Origin: Planctomycetota bacterium | GTDB lineage: Bacteria > Planctomycetota > UBA1135 > GCA-002686595 | NCBI GenBank assembly: GCA_002686945.1 | Contig: NYYZ01000029.1 | Location: forward strand, 218,562 to 282,561 | Reading direction: 5' to 3' | DNA: 64,000 bases | In this document: in pieces, positions 8,737 through 16,525 of the stretch | How positions within the stretch are numbered: the stretch's first letter is position 1 | Layout of the letters: each line of letters opens with the position of its first letter | Translations under genes and position numbers: made by a program | Notes under the pieces: model-generated | Database searches by the model: none | Told to the model about the DNA's origin: nothing | Seen by the model: the letters and a program-made list of their open reading frames with translations, nothing else

Positions 8737-9462
8737 TCAGCGAGGGGAACTCGAGCGACGACGACGACGGCGAGGGCCTCCCCGCTCCGCTCGGCCAGCG
8801 GCGGCAGATACAGTGCGGTGGTTGATCTTCTGGCCACGGTCAATGTCCCCTTTGTAGATCCAGACCTTGACCCCTACGATGCCATAGGTGGTCTTGGCGG
8901 CAGCGGTGCCGTACTCCACGTTGGCCTGAAGAGTTGAAAGGGGCACGCGACCTTCGCGCTCGGTCAGGGTACGCGCCATTTCAGCGCCCCCCAAGCGACC
9001 ATTGATCTCGACCTTTACGCCCAGGGCTCCGGCTTGCATGGAGGTCTGAACCGCTTTCTTGACTGCACGCCGAAATGCCATGCGGCGGCGCAACTGGTCG
9101 GCGACCACATCAGCCACCAAGCCCGCAGAGAGTTCCGGACGCTTGATCTCGTGGATCGTCAGGTGCACCGTCAAGCCCACGATCACTTGCAGCTCGGCCT
9201 TGAGCTGGTCGATCTTGATACCCTTGCGACCGACAAGCACGCCGGGACGGGCTGTGTAGATCACCACGTTGACCGCTTCGGGGGTGCGCTCGACTTCGAT
9301 GCGCGGGATGCCTGCGGAGCCATACTCCTTGAGCACATGTGCGCGTACTTCTCGATCCTGAAGAAGGTTCCTGGCAAAGTCCTCTTTGCGGCAGAACCAT
9401 CGGGATGACCACGGCTCGATGATGCCGAGGCGGTAACCGGTGGGGTGGATTTTTTGTCCCAT
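8737..9462 (-). CDS. rpsC: 30S ribosomal protein S3
   Basis: S3 (241 aa) forms part of the mRNA entry helicase. It starts [14 protein letters not shown]; the KH domain includes [21 protein letters not shown], and the C-terminal domain has [21 protein letters not shown] and [14 protein letters not shown]. The last 25 residues are Arg/Gly/Ser-rich, a common feature of S3. Confidence 0.98.
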   Translation of the reverse strand: MGQKIHPTGYRLGIIEPWSSRWFCRKEDFARNLLQDREVRAHVLKEYGSAGIPRIEVERTPEAVNVVIYTARPGVLVGRKGIKIDQLKAELQVIVGLTVHLTIHEIKRPELSAGLVADVVADQLRRRMAFRRAVKKAVQTSMQAGALGVKVEINGRLGGAEMARTLTEREGRVPLSTLQANVEYGTAAAKTTYGIVGVKVWIYKGDIDRGQKINHRTVSAAAGRAERGGPRRRRRRSSSPR

Positions 9463-9485
9463 ACTTTGATAGCCCGGTGAGGGGC

Positions 9486-9863
9486 TCAGCCCTCGAGGGG
9501 GCGCTCCTTGACGATCACTGTCAGGTGGCTGGTCTTCTTGGCAAAAGGCATGGCGCGACCCTGGGGGCCGGGACGCCAGCGCAAACGGTTTTGCAACATG
9601 GGGCCGTCATCGGCTCGCACATCACAAACATAGAGGCGGTTCACATTGACCTGTTCGTCCTGGGCGGCGTTGGACATGGCGGAAGTCACGACCCTCTTGT
9701 AGAAGGAAGCCGCGCGCAGGGGAGAGAACTCCAGGAGGTCCAGGACCTCGTTGCAGTCCCGGCCCCGGATCAGGTCCGCTACAAAGCGTGCCTTGCGCTG
9801 GGTGATGCGCGCGTAGCGGTGCTTGGCTCGGAAGCTGGTTGCTTCAGTAGTTGCTTCACTCAT
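9486..9863 (-). CDS. rplV: 50S ribosomal protein L22
   Basis: L22 (125 aa) has a long hairpin that lines the exit tunnel near the macrolide site. Its core has [22 protein letters not shown], and the hairpin region [27 protein letters not shown] matches the family. ATG at 9861-9863, 23 nt upstream of rpsC. Confidence 0.97.
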   Translation of the reverse strand: MSEATTEATSFRAKHRYARITQRKARFVADLIRGRDCNEVLDLLEFSPLRAASFYKRVVTSAMSNAAQDEQVNVNRLYVCDVRADDGPMLQNRLRWRPGPQGRAMPFAKKTSHLTVIVKERPLEG

Positions 9864-9889
9864 GAAATCATCCTTCTAGGATTTCGAGC

Positions 9890-10174
9890 CTAATGGCCGA
9901 CCTTCAGGCCCTCCTTCTTGTTGGTGTGTCCACGAAAGGTGCGTGTCACGGCAAACTCGCCCAAGCGATGCCCAACCATGTCCTCGGTTACTGCAACCTT
10001 CACATGCCTGCGGCCGTCGTGAACCATGAACTCGATGCCCACGTATTCGGGCAAGATCGTGCTGGCTCGGGCCCAGGTGGTGATCGGGCTCTTCTTGCCC
10101 GAAGCCTCCATGGCGGCGACCTTCTTGGCCACGCTGGGATCGATGAACGGTCCTTTCTTGATGCTGCGTCCCAT
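9890..10174 (-). CDS. rpsS: 30S ribosomal protein S19
   Basis: S19 (94 aa) lies in the 30S head beside S13. It starts [12 protein letters not shown] and has the signature [30 protein letters not shown], with a C-terminal HTNKKEG. Normal length and position between rplB and rplV. Confidence 0.98.
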   Translation of the reverse strand: MGRSIKKGPFIDPSVAKKVAAMEASGKKSPITTWARASTILPEYVGIEFMVHDGRRHVKVAVTEDMVGHRLGEFAVTRTFRGHTNKKEGLKVGH

Positions 10175-10237
10175 ATTGTTCTGGCTTGTTCGTGTGCTCG
10201 CTGTGTGTCTGTTGGAGAGTTCGAGTGACCGGTCAGG

Positions 10238-11068
10238 TCAGCGCTTCTTACGGCCTCGAATAATGAATGGGTTGCTGGGATTGCTCCGACTGCGGGTGCG
10301 ACCGCCCTTGGCGAGAACCGCCGTGGGAGAGCAGGGATGCCGCCCACCAGCTGTACGCCCTTCACCACCACCCATGGGGTGATCAACCGGGTTCATGGCA
10401 GTACCGCGCACATGGGGACGACGGCCCCGATGGCGCTTGCGCCCCGCTTTGCCGAGCTTGACGTTCTGATGGTCGGTGTTGCCCAAGCGGCCAATGGTGG
10501 CACGACAGGTGGCGTGGACCTTGCGCAGCTCGCCGGAGGGCATCAGGATCAATGCGTACTTGCCTTCCCGAGCCTGGAGCTGAGCACCACAGCCCGCTGA
10601 ACGGCAAATCTGGCCGCCGCGACCGGGGGTCATCTCGATGTTGTGAATTGTCACGCCCAGGGGAATGTCCTCCAGAGCCATGGCGTTGCCAGGCAAGGGC
10701 TCGGATCCAGGACCGTTGGTTACGGTCTGCCCGACCTCCATGCCCAATGGACAAAGGATGTAACTCTTCTCGCCATCAGCGTAGTGCAGCTTGGCGATGA
10801 AGCAGGAGCGGTTGGGATCGTACTCGATGGTGACCACGCGAGCAGGAACACCGTCCTTGTTGCGCTTCCAATCGATCAGACGATAGCGGCGCTTGTTGCC
10901 ACCGCCACGGAAGCGAACCGTGATCCGACCGCGATTGTTACGACCACCGGTCTTCTTGAGTGGACGCAGAAGTGACTTCTCTGGCTTGGTGCAGGTGATC
11001 TCTGCGTAGTCCAGCACGGTGCCGTTACGACGGCCCGGTGATGTTGGCTTGTATTTGCGGATGCCCAT
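10238..11068 (-). CDS. rplB: 50S ribosomal protein L2
   Basis: L2 (276 aa) is needed for subunit association and peptidyl transfer. It opens [18 protein letters not shown]; later blocks include [39 protein letters not shown], and the C-terminal [18 protein letters not shown], which carries the conserved histidine important for activity. Complete, ATG start. Confidence 0.98.
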   Translation of the reverse strand: MGIRKYKPTSPGRRNGTVLDYAEITCTKPEKSLLRPLKKTGGRNNRGRITVRFRGGGNKRRYRLIDWKRNKDGVPARVVTIEYDPNRSCFIAKLHYADGEKSYILCPLGMEVGQTVTNGPGSEPLPGNAMALEDIPLGVTIHNIEMTPGRGGQICRSAGCGAQLQAREGKYALILMPSGELRKVHATCRATIGRLGNTDHQNVKLGKAGRKRHRGRRPHVRGTAMNPVDHPMGGGEGRTAGGRHPCSPTAVLAKGGRTRSRSNPSNPFIIRGRKKR

Positions 11069-11113
11069 GGGATTTGCTCTAGGTGCTGATGATTGCCTTG
11101 CTGTAGGAGTCTG

Positions 11114-11404
11114 CTAGAAGAGGTCCAAAGTGTGATCGGGATGCAAGACGACCATCGCCTTCTTCCAGTCGGGGCGCTTGCCTCGGGCCCATCCACGGCG
11201 ACGCTCCTTGCCACGCACGCTGGAGGTATTGACTGCTCTGACCTTCACGTCGAAGACCTTCTCCACGGCTTGGCGGATCTCCACCTTGCCGGCATCAGTA
11301 GGGACGCGGAAGTGATAGGCGTTACGACGACCCATGTCGTCACTGCCCTTCTCGGTCAAGATCGGGCGGCTGGTGAGACGGTAGAAACGTTCCATTGAAG
11401 TCAT
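11114..11404 (-). CDS. rplW: 50S ribosomal protein L23
   Basis: L23 (96 aa) is at the tunnel exit and docks trigger factor and SRP. It has LTSRPILTEKGSDDMGRRNAYHF, KVEIRQAVEKVFDVKVRAVNT and KRPDWKKAMVVL. The ATG at 11,402-11,404 overlaps the rplD stop as ATGA; an internal ATG three codons in is also possible. Confidence 0.96.
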   Translation of the reverse strand: MTSMERFYRLTSRPILTEKGSDDMGRRNAYHFRVPTDAGKVEIRQAVEKVFDVKVRAVNTSSVRGKERRRGWARGKRPDWKKAMVVLHPDHTLDLF

Positions 11405-12033
11405 GCGTCACCTCCTGTGGTGCCCACCCGTTGGGCGAGTTGCTCGAGAGCGGAACCCTCGGCGATGATCAGGCCACCGTTGATCACGTCCATGGCACAT
11501 AGATCACTAGAAACCCGCACATGGACCCCAGGGAAGTTCCTGAAGGAACGATAGAGAGCGTCATTGGCCTGTCCGATCACAACGCACGCGCGGCGCGGGC
11601 TGCCCAGATCCGCCAGCACCTTGCGGGCGGCCTTGGAGGAGGGATTGTCGAACCCACCGAGGTCAGCGACCACCACTTCGTCGTCGGCCAATTTGCCGGC
11701 AAGCGCCGAGCGCAGGGCGACCCGACGGGCCTTGGTGGGCATCTGGTAGCTGAAGTCCCGACGCTTGGGGCCGAAGACTGTTCCACCACCGCGCCAGATG
11801 GGCGACTTCACGTCACCTGCCCGGGCGCGGCCCGTATGTTTCTGCTTGTAAGGCTTCTTGTTGGTGCCCTGGACCTGGGCGCGCCCTTTGGTGCTGGCGT
11901 TGCCCTGTCGCTTGTTGGCCTGATACATCAGGACCGCATCCTTGAGGGTACGGTAGAGGACCTTGCCTCCGAAGGGGCCTTCGTCAAACTCGACGGTGCC
12001 GACATTGCCTGCTTGATAGCTCTTGACCTGCAT
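11401..12033 (-). CDS. rplD: 50S ribosomal protein L4
   Basis: L4 (210 aa) has a loop reaching into the exit tunnel; in E. coli it also represses the S10 operon. The start MQVKSYQAGNVGTVEF is at 12,031-12,033, 4 nt after the rplC stop with a purine-rich GAAGGG upstream. A longer open frame upstream lies inside rplC and is not coding. Tunnel-loop block: GRARAGDVKSPIWRGGGTVFGP. The C-terminus FRNFPGVHVRVSSDLCAMDV fits L4. Confidence 0.95.
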   Translation of the reverse strand: MQVKSYQAGNVGTVEFDEGPFGGKVLYRTLKDAVLMYQANKRQGNASTKGRAQVQGTNKKPYKQKHTGRARAGDVKSPIWRGGGTVFGPKRRDFSYQMPTKARRVALRSALAGKLADDEVVVADLGGFDNPSSKAARKVLADLGSPRRACVVIGQANDALYRSFRNFPGVHVRVSSDLCAMDVINGGLIIAEGSALEQLAQRVGTTGGDA

Positions 12034-12037
12034 GGAA

Positions 12038-12676
12038 TTAGCCCTTCTTGACTCCGGTCTTGGCGGTTTGCACCGATACGAACCCGTTTCGGGGTCCCGG
12101 CACAGCGCCCTTGATGAACAAGAGGTTGCGCTCGGTGTCGATGCGCAAGATCTCAAGGTTCTTGGTCGTGATACGCTTGGCACCGAAGTGGCCCGAACTG
12201 CGCTTGCCCTTGAACACGCGCGCGGGATAGGCCGAGCAGCCAATCGAACCCGGCTTGCGGTAGTTCTTTGAACCGTGTGTCTTGGGTCCCCGGGCGAAAC
12301 CGTGACGACGGATGGTTCCCGAGAAGCCCCGGCCGCGGGAGGTTCCTATTACGTCAACAAGCTGGCCGCAGTCGAAGGCTTCCACCGTGATGGCGGCCCC
12401 TACTTCCAGATCGGAGTCATCTAGGAGACGGTCCTCGCGCAGAAAGCGCTTGGGAGCCGTGCCGACTTGGGCTGCCTGCCCACGACGGGGCTTGCTGGCA
12501 ACCTTGTCGCGAACATCCTCAAATCCAAGCTGAACAGCTGAATAGCCGTTCTTCTCTTGCGTGCGCAGTTGCATGACTGTGCAAGGGCCCGCTTCGACGA
12601 CGGTGCAGCCGGTAGCTGTACCGTCCTCAGCGAACAGTTGTGTCATGCCTTTTTTACGCCCTAGAATCAGCGTCAT
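12038..12676 (-). CDS. rplC: 50S ribosomal protein L3
   Basis: L3 (212 aa) is an early assembly protein near the peptidyl-transferase centre. It starts MTLILGRKKGMTQLF and carries VIGTSRGRGFSGTIRRHGFARGP, with the glutamine of the usual GKGFQG replaced in this subtype (RGFSG), and GSIGCSAYPARVFKGKRSSGHFG. An AGGAC/AAGGAT ribosome-binding region precedes the ATG. A 283-nt spacer separates it from rpsJ. Confidence 0.97.
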   Translation of the reverse strand: MTLILGRKKGMTQLFAEDGTATGCTVVEAGPCTVMQLRTQEKNGYSAVQLGFEDVRDKVASKPRRGQAAQVGTAPKRFLREDRLLDDSDLEVGAAITVEAFDCGQLVDVIGTSRGRGFSGTIRRHGFARGPKTHGSKNYRKPGSIGCSAYPARVFKGKRSSGHFGAKRITTKNLEILRIDTERNLLFIKGAVPGPRNGFVSVQTAKTGVKKG

Positions 12677-12959
12677 GATCCTTGAGTCCTCTAGGAAGGG
12701 CCGGTTCGACCAGGGCTACCCCGAAGGGTTGACGCCTGGCCACGCGGCGGTCGTTGATGGTTGTGAAAATTGTCCCCCTCGATTGAAATCTCCGCGCGGC
12801 TGACCGCAGGAGTCGAAAACCGCAAAGAAAAAAAGGTGGGGACGGTTGGGGTGGCCAGAAGGCCGTTGGGTACCACGCTGGGGAGCGCAGCAATAACCAC
12901 CGGCAATGTGCCGGGGTTGATTGAAATTGAGCTGGAGGGCCGCAGCCAGCTCGTCCTGC
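12677..12959 (-). other. rpsJ-rplC spacer, possible attenuator
   Basis: 283 nt without a credible gene, long for this operon. Read on the minus strand it contains a small GGCC-TTCT-GGCC hairpin (12,853-12,864) followed after about 20 nt by a run of seven T (12,828-12,834). This might be an attenuation or processing site between S10 and L3. The spacing is poor for a classical intrinsic terminator, so the call is weak. Confidence 0.3.
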
Positions 12960-13265
12960 TCAGGCTTTGATACGGATGTCGACACCCGCGGGCAAATTCA
13001 GACTGGAGAGGGAATCGATGGTTTGAGGTGTGGGCTCGGAGATGTAGATCAGACGCTTATGCGTGCGGATCTCAAACTGCTCGCGGGACTTCTTGTCGAT
13101 GAACGGTGAGCGCAGAACGGTGTAGCGCTCGATTCTCGTTGGCAGCGGAATCGGACCAGTGACCCGTGCGCCGGTGCGCTTGGCCGTGTCGACGATCTCG
13201 ACGCCTGACTGGTCTAGCGCCTCGTGATCGTAGGCTTCCATACGGATCTGGATCTTCTCGCTCAT
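12960..13265 (-). CDS. rpsJ: 30S ribosomal protein S10
   Basis: S10 (101 aa), also the NusE antitermination factor. It starts [20 protein letters not shown] and contains [35 protein letters not shown], with [18 protein letters not shown] at the C-terminus. It is the first gene of the S10-spc-alpha superoperon here; a promoter lies about 130 nt upstream. Confidence 0.98.
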   Translation of the reverse strand: MSEKIQIRMEAYDHEALDQSGVEIVDTAKRTGARVTGPIPLPTRIERYTVLRSPFIDKKSREQFEIRTHKRLIYISEPTPQTIDSLSSLNLPAGVDIRIKA

Positions 13266-13328
13266 GCGTTCTGCTGGGTGGGGCGCACATCCTGCGCTCC
13301 CCCTTGGGGACGGGGTTCTGACTGGGGT

Positions 13329-13346
13329 CCGGAACTGGGGTTCCGG
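13329..13346 (-). other. hairpin in the S10 operon leader
   Basis: A perfect 7-bp stem (CCGGAAC / GTTCCGG) with a 4-nt loop, located between the predicted promoter and the rpsJ start. It would be in the leader of the S10 transcript. It could be a regulatory element for ribosomal-protein feedback, but no known leader class is recognised. Confidence 0.4.
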
Positions 13347-13394
13347 TATGACTCACGCACCTGGGGACAGGCCTCAGGATTGAAAGGGCCGAAG

Positions 13395-13423
13395 AGAGTA
13401 CGCCCGGGATGGGGCACCGTCAA
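13395..13423 (-). promoter_or_regulatory. predicted sigma70-type promoter of the S10 operon
   Basis: On the minus strand TTGACG (13,418-13,423) is followed by a 17-nt spacer and TACTCT (13,395-13,400). The predicted start near 13,388 gives a leader of about 120 nt to the rpsJ ATG. It would explain independent expression of the S10 operon, separated from the EF-G-like gene by the hairpin at 13,513-13,529. Confidence 0.6.
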
Positions 13424-13512
13424 CGCCCCAGGGGCACATTCTGGGCAGATTCTTGGGCTGGAGGAATGACGGACGCAAGCCCTCCCCGGGGCTGCCACTG
13501 CCCCTCCGAGCT

Positions 13513-13529
13513 GGCCCCCCCAGGGGGCC
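13513..13529 (-). terminator. GC hairpin just after the EF-G-like gene
   Basis: A 7-bp G/C stem (GGCCCCC / GGGGGCC) with a 3-nt loop directly follows the EF-G-like stop codon. There is no T-run, so it may be a stabilising or weak termination hairpin rather than a classical intrinsic terminator. Confidence 0.4.
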
Positions 13530-13530
13530 C

Positions 13531-15690
13531 TCAGCCGAAGAGCAGGCCCCGGGCCTCAAGGTCCTCAGAGCTCAGGACCCGCTGGCCCCTGGGACGCAGG
13601 GAGCAGGTGGCATTTCCCTGGGAAATCGAGCGCACCCCTGTAGCGTAGCCCAGCATGGAGTGCAGGGGCACCATGCCCCAGAGCACCCGCGAGGCCCCCT
13701 CCCCTCGGAACCCCTCCAGACTGGCCCCACGGCCCCTGAGATCCGCGGTCACCGCAGATGCGAACTCCTTCCGAACCTCGACTTCAAAGGACATGGTGGG
13801 CTCCAAGACCGAGACATCAAGCTGGCTCAGGGCATCCCGCAGGGCAACAATCGCGGCCTGGGCGAAAGCGGCTTCCGAATCCGCTCCAGGGCGCGAATCC
13901 CCGCCCACCACCGTAATCCCGAGGCCCGCCAGGGGCATACCGCAGCGGGGACCGCTCTGGACCTCCCCCCTGAGCGCGGCTTCCACCGCAGACCTCATCT
14001 CGGTGGGTATCGAGCATGACGGACCAAAGAGAATCTCGGGCACAGGATTGGGACCAACCGCACCTGAAGGACTCATGAGGGCATCCTGCCCGAGCGCCGG
14101 CATGGAAGTATCGGGCTGAAGGGTTACCTCCGGGCCCTCGCCCTCCCCCAAGCAGGTCAGGACCCAGGTCCTGGGGCGGGGCATGACCGCCAGTTCTACT
14201 GCTCCGAAGTTGAGTTCCCCCGCCAGAGTGCGCTCGATCTTGCCCGTCCCCGCTGCCTCTCCCACGACAGTCTCCAAGTAGGTGACCCTGGGCTTGCCCA
14301 CCAGGGGCTCGACCCCGCTGGCCTGAGTCAGACGCCCCACCAGGATCTCCAGGTGCAGTTCACCCATGCCCTCCAGAGTCCATTGGCCGGGGCTGGGCCC
14401 CTCGTGGGCAAACAAGGAGGCATCCTGATGCACCAGGCGCGCAAGAGCCGTGACCAGGGCCTCCCGGTCAGCATCCTGCCTGGGCTCCAGAATGCACTGG
14501 ATGACTGCAGCGGGGGGCGGCAATACCTGCATCTGGAGAGGCTGAGTCGGATCGCAGAGGGTGTCACCGGTGGCGCTTGCGTTGAACCCGGTAGCCCCAA
14601 CGATCTGACCGGGCCCGGCGGAAGCCAAGTCCTCCCCGTGCTCCGCGTGGATGCGGGCCAGGGTCTGAACCTGCTCGTGTTCACCGGTGCGGGAGTTGAG
14701 CACGAGATCTCCCGGATGCAGGGTGCCGCCGTAGATGCGCAGGAAAGCCAGTTCATCAGTGCCATGGTCCTGAAACTTGAAGAGCATGGCGCTCAGGGGT
14801 GCCTCGGGATCCGGGGCCGGAAACAAGTAAGGATCCCCTTTGGTCGCGGTCCAATGCACGCGCTCACCGGGACTGGGCAAATAGGAACAGATCCCGTCCA
14901 GCAGCCAGCCGATGCCCGCACCGCTCAAGCCCGACCCAAAGACAACGGGCAGGCCCTTCCCTGCACGGGTCACCCGGGCAATAGCTGCACGCAATTGTTC
15001 GGGAGAGGCTCGTTCGTCAGCCAGGATCTGCCCCATGAACTCCTCGTCCAGGTCAGTGATCTGATCAACCAGCTCGCTACGCAGGACCTCCGTCTCATCG
15101 TGGAGTTCCTTGGGAACAGGACCGGCAACCGCCTCGGGCCCATCCCAGGTCAGGTACTGGCGGTTGACCAGATCCAATAGTGAGGTCAACCCTTCCGGCC
15201 CCATCTGGGGGTATTGAAGCAAGAGCGTTCGCGCGCCCAGGCGCTGCTCCAAAGAACAAACGGCGGCGAGCGGATCAACCCCGGGCAGGTCACACTTGTT
15301 GATCAACGCCAAAGCCGCCACCCCCTGGCGCTGCATCTGACGCCAAACGGTTTCGGTCTGGGCCTGCACGCCGCTTCCTGCGTCAAGGACCAGCACTCCC
15401 CCATCGAGGACGCGCATGCAACGCTGAACTTCCAGGGTGAAGTCCACATGGCCTGGGGTATCGATCAAGTTGATCCCATGGTCGCCCCAGGGAACATGAG
15501 TGCAAGCGGAGACAATCGTGATGCCCCGCTCACGCTCGGGCGCCAAGAAGTCCAGGGTGGTGGTGCCATCCTCCACCCGGCCCATGTGCCTTTCGATGCC
15601 GGTCTCCACCAGGATGCGCTCGGCCACGGTGGTCTTGCCCGCATCAATGTGCGCGGCGATGCCGATGTTGCGGATCAGCTCGGTTCCCAT
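13531..15690 (-). CDS. divergent elongation factor G (EF-G2-like GTPase)
   Basis: A 719-aa translational GTPase with the EF-G domain order. The G domain has AHIDAGKTT (13-21), RGITI (55-59), DTPGHVDF (77-84) and NKCD (131-134). Domain II has FQDHGTDELAFLRIYGGTL, domain III WTLEGMGELHLEILVGRL, and domains IV-V LGYATGVRSISQGNATC. It lacks the GRGQYGHV block that opens domain IV in canonical FusA, and the domain IV tip is altered. This resembles the EF-G2 group (for example mitochondrial EF-G2, a recycling factor), so a separate canonical fusA elsewhere is likely. It overlaps the Tsr3-like gene upstream by 16 nt, implying coupled expression. Confidence 0.85.
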   Translation of the reverse strand: MGTELIRNIGIAAHIDAGKTTVAERILVETGIERHMGRVEDGTTTLDFLAPERERGITIVSACTHVPWGDHGINLIDTPGHVDFTLEVQRCMRVLDGGVLVLDAGSGVQAQTETVWRQMQRQGVAALALINKCDLPGVDPLAAVCSLEQRLGARTLLLQYPQMGPEGLTSLLDLVNRQYLTWDGPEAVAGPVPKELHDETEVLRSELVDQITDLDEEFMGQILADERASPEQLRAAIARVTRAGKGLPVVFGSGLSGAGIGWLLDGICSYLPSPGERVHWTATKGDPYLFPAPDPEAPLSAMLFKFQDHGTDELAFLRIYGGTLHPGDLVLNSRTGEHEQVQTLARIHAEHGEDLASAGPGQIVGATGFNASATGDTLCDPTQPLQMQVLPPPAAVIQCILEPRQDADREALVTALARLVHQDASLFAHEGPSPGQWTLEGMGELHLEILVGRLTQASGVEPLVGKPRVTYLETVVGEAAGTGKIERTLAGELNFGAVELAVMPRPRTWVLTCLGEGEGPEVTLQPDTSMPALGQDALMSPSGAVGPNPVPEILFGPSCSIPTEMRSAVEAALRGEVQSGPRCGMPLAGLGITVVGGDSRPGADSEAAFAQAAIVALRDALSQLDVSVLEPTMSFEVEVRKEFASAVTADLRGRGASLEGFRGEGASRVLWGMVPLHSMLGYATGVRSISQGNATCSLRPRGQRVLSSEDLEARGLLFG

Positions 15691-16175
15691 GGCCAGGTCC
15701 CTCCCGCTGGGGATTCCAGCAGTGCTCGCAGGCCAGGATTCAGGTCCAGGAAAGCCTCGCGAAAATGATAGCCCGCGAGCAACTCCGGACGGGAGTCCCC
15801 CAGCAGGGCAAGGGCCGCCCAGAGAGCCTCCACCGAAGCCAGGCCGTCTGGCGGGTCGGAATGGATGCGACTGCGCCTGGGATAGGCAGTGCGCAGGGGA
15901 GGCAGGCGGCGCAACAGGGGCTGGCCCTCAAGGCTTGCCACCAACTTGGGCAGCCGCCGCCAGTTGCTGTCGAGCACGAGCAGGTCACGGCCCCTGTCCG
16001 CCGCGGAGATCTCTTCTCCGTCCGGATGCAACAGCACACGATCCTCTGCCGGCACCCTTGCCTGGGGATCGAAGCAACGGAACTCAATCCCGGGCATCCC
16101 CCTCAGAGGCGTCAAGCTGCACTTGGCCGCGCTCTCGCGTGGATCACGCAGGATGAGGACATGGGGGCGGCGCAT
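15675..16175 (-). CDS. Tsr3/DUF367-like rRNA aminocarboxypropyltransferase
   Basis: A 166-aa protein resembling the Tsr3 side of the TDD (Tsr3-DTW) SPOUT-like superfamily. In archaea and eukaryotes Tsr3 transfers the acp group from S-adenosylmethionine to a helix-31 nucleotide of small-subunit rRNA. Matching blocks: an N-terminal Cys-containing segment, a VLLHP...S..D segment followed by LLVLDSNW (65-72; Tsr3 has LVVLDCSW), LPPLRTAYPRRSR (91-103), GLASVEALWAALALLG (111-126; Tsr3 has LSTAEALAAALYILG) and FREAFLDLN (138-146). The DTW branch is a less likely alternative. The overlap with the EF-G-like start suggests a two-gene unit concerned with the ribosome. The substrate in bacteria is inferred, not shown. 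Confidence 0.7.
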   Translation of the reverse strand: MRRPHVLILRDPRESAAKCSLTPLRGMPGIEFRCFDPQARVPAEDRVLLHPDGEEISAADRGRDLLVLDSNWRRLPKLVASLEGQPLLRRLPPLRTAYPRRSRIHSDPPDGLASVEALWAALALLGDSRPELLAGYHFREAFLDLNPGLRALLESPAGGTWPWEPS

Positions 16176-16318
16176 AGAGGCAAGTTCCAGAAGAACGGAT
16201 CAGGATACACCGATCCCAATGCATCTCCTAACTCGTACATCGATGGTAGGCGTGTGGACCACGATGACAATCGGCACACCCGTCTAGAACGCCGTTACAG
16301 GGCGCGCATGGAGCGTTT

Positions 16319-16334
16319 GCGAGACTAGTCTCGC
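16319..16334. promoter_or_regulatory. perfect 16-bp palindrome
   Basis: GCGAGACTAGTCTCGC, a perfect palindrome in the gap upstream of the Tsr3-like gene. It could be an operator for a dimeric regulator of the Tsr3-like/EF-G-like pair or the stem of a small hairpin. No loop or T-run supports termination. Confidence 0.4.
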
Positions 16335-16356
16335 GGCCAGGAACGTCTGGCAACCT

Positions 16357-16485
16357 TCAGGTCGCGAACAACAGTACCAGTGTCAGGCCCAGCCAAAGTA
16401 CTCGCCCCAGTGCTTGGTCGTACTGCGCACCCGGTCGGTGGTACCAATTGGGCAAGAAGATTGCAGAAATATGGTCTTCTCTCAT
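16357..16485 (-). CDS. possible 42-aa single-span membrane peptide
   Basis: A short ORF starting MREDHISAIFLPNWYH, with a soluble N-terminal half and a hydrophobic C-terminus (VLWLGLTLVLLFAT) that could span the membrane once. AGGAGAG lies about 12 nt before the ATG (16,483-16,485), a fair ribosome-binding site. It sits between the interrupted secreted-protein gene and the Tsr3-like gene on the same strand. I know no homologue; without expression data this is a candidate only. Confidence 0.35.
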   Translation of the reverse strand: MREDHISAIFLPNWYHRPGAQYDQALGRVLWLGLTLVLLFAT

Positions 16486-16525
16486 GGTTTTGGGGCTCTC
16501 CTCTCTCTCGCCCCCGATGCGCGTC

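Noticed and set aside
15765..16328. 187-codon plus-strand ORF opposite the Tsr3-like gene
   Set aside because: Most of it is antisense of the Tsr3-like gene, which matches a known family; only the last 50 codons remain as a weak separate candidate.
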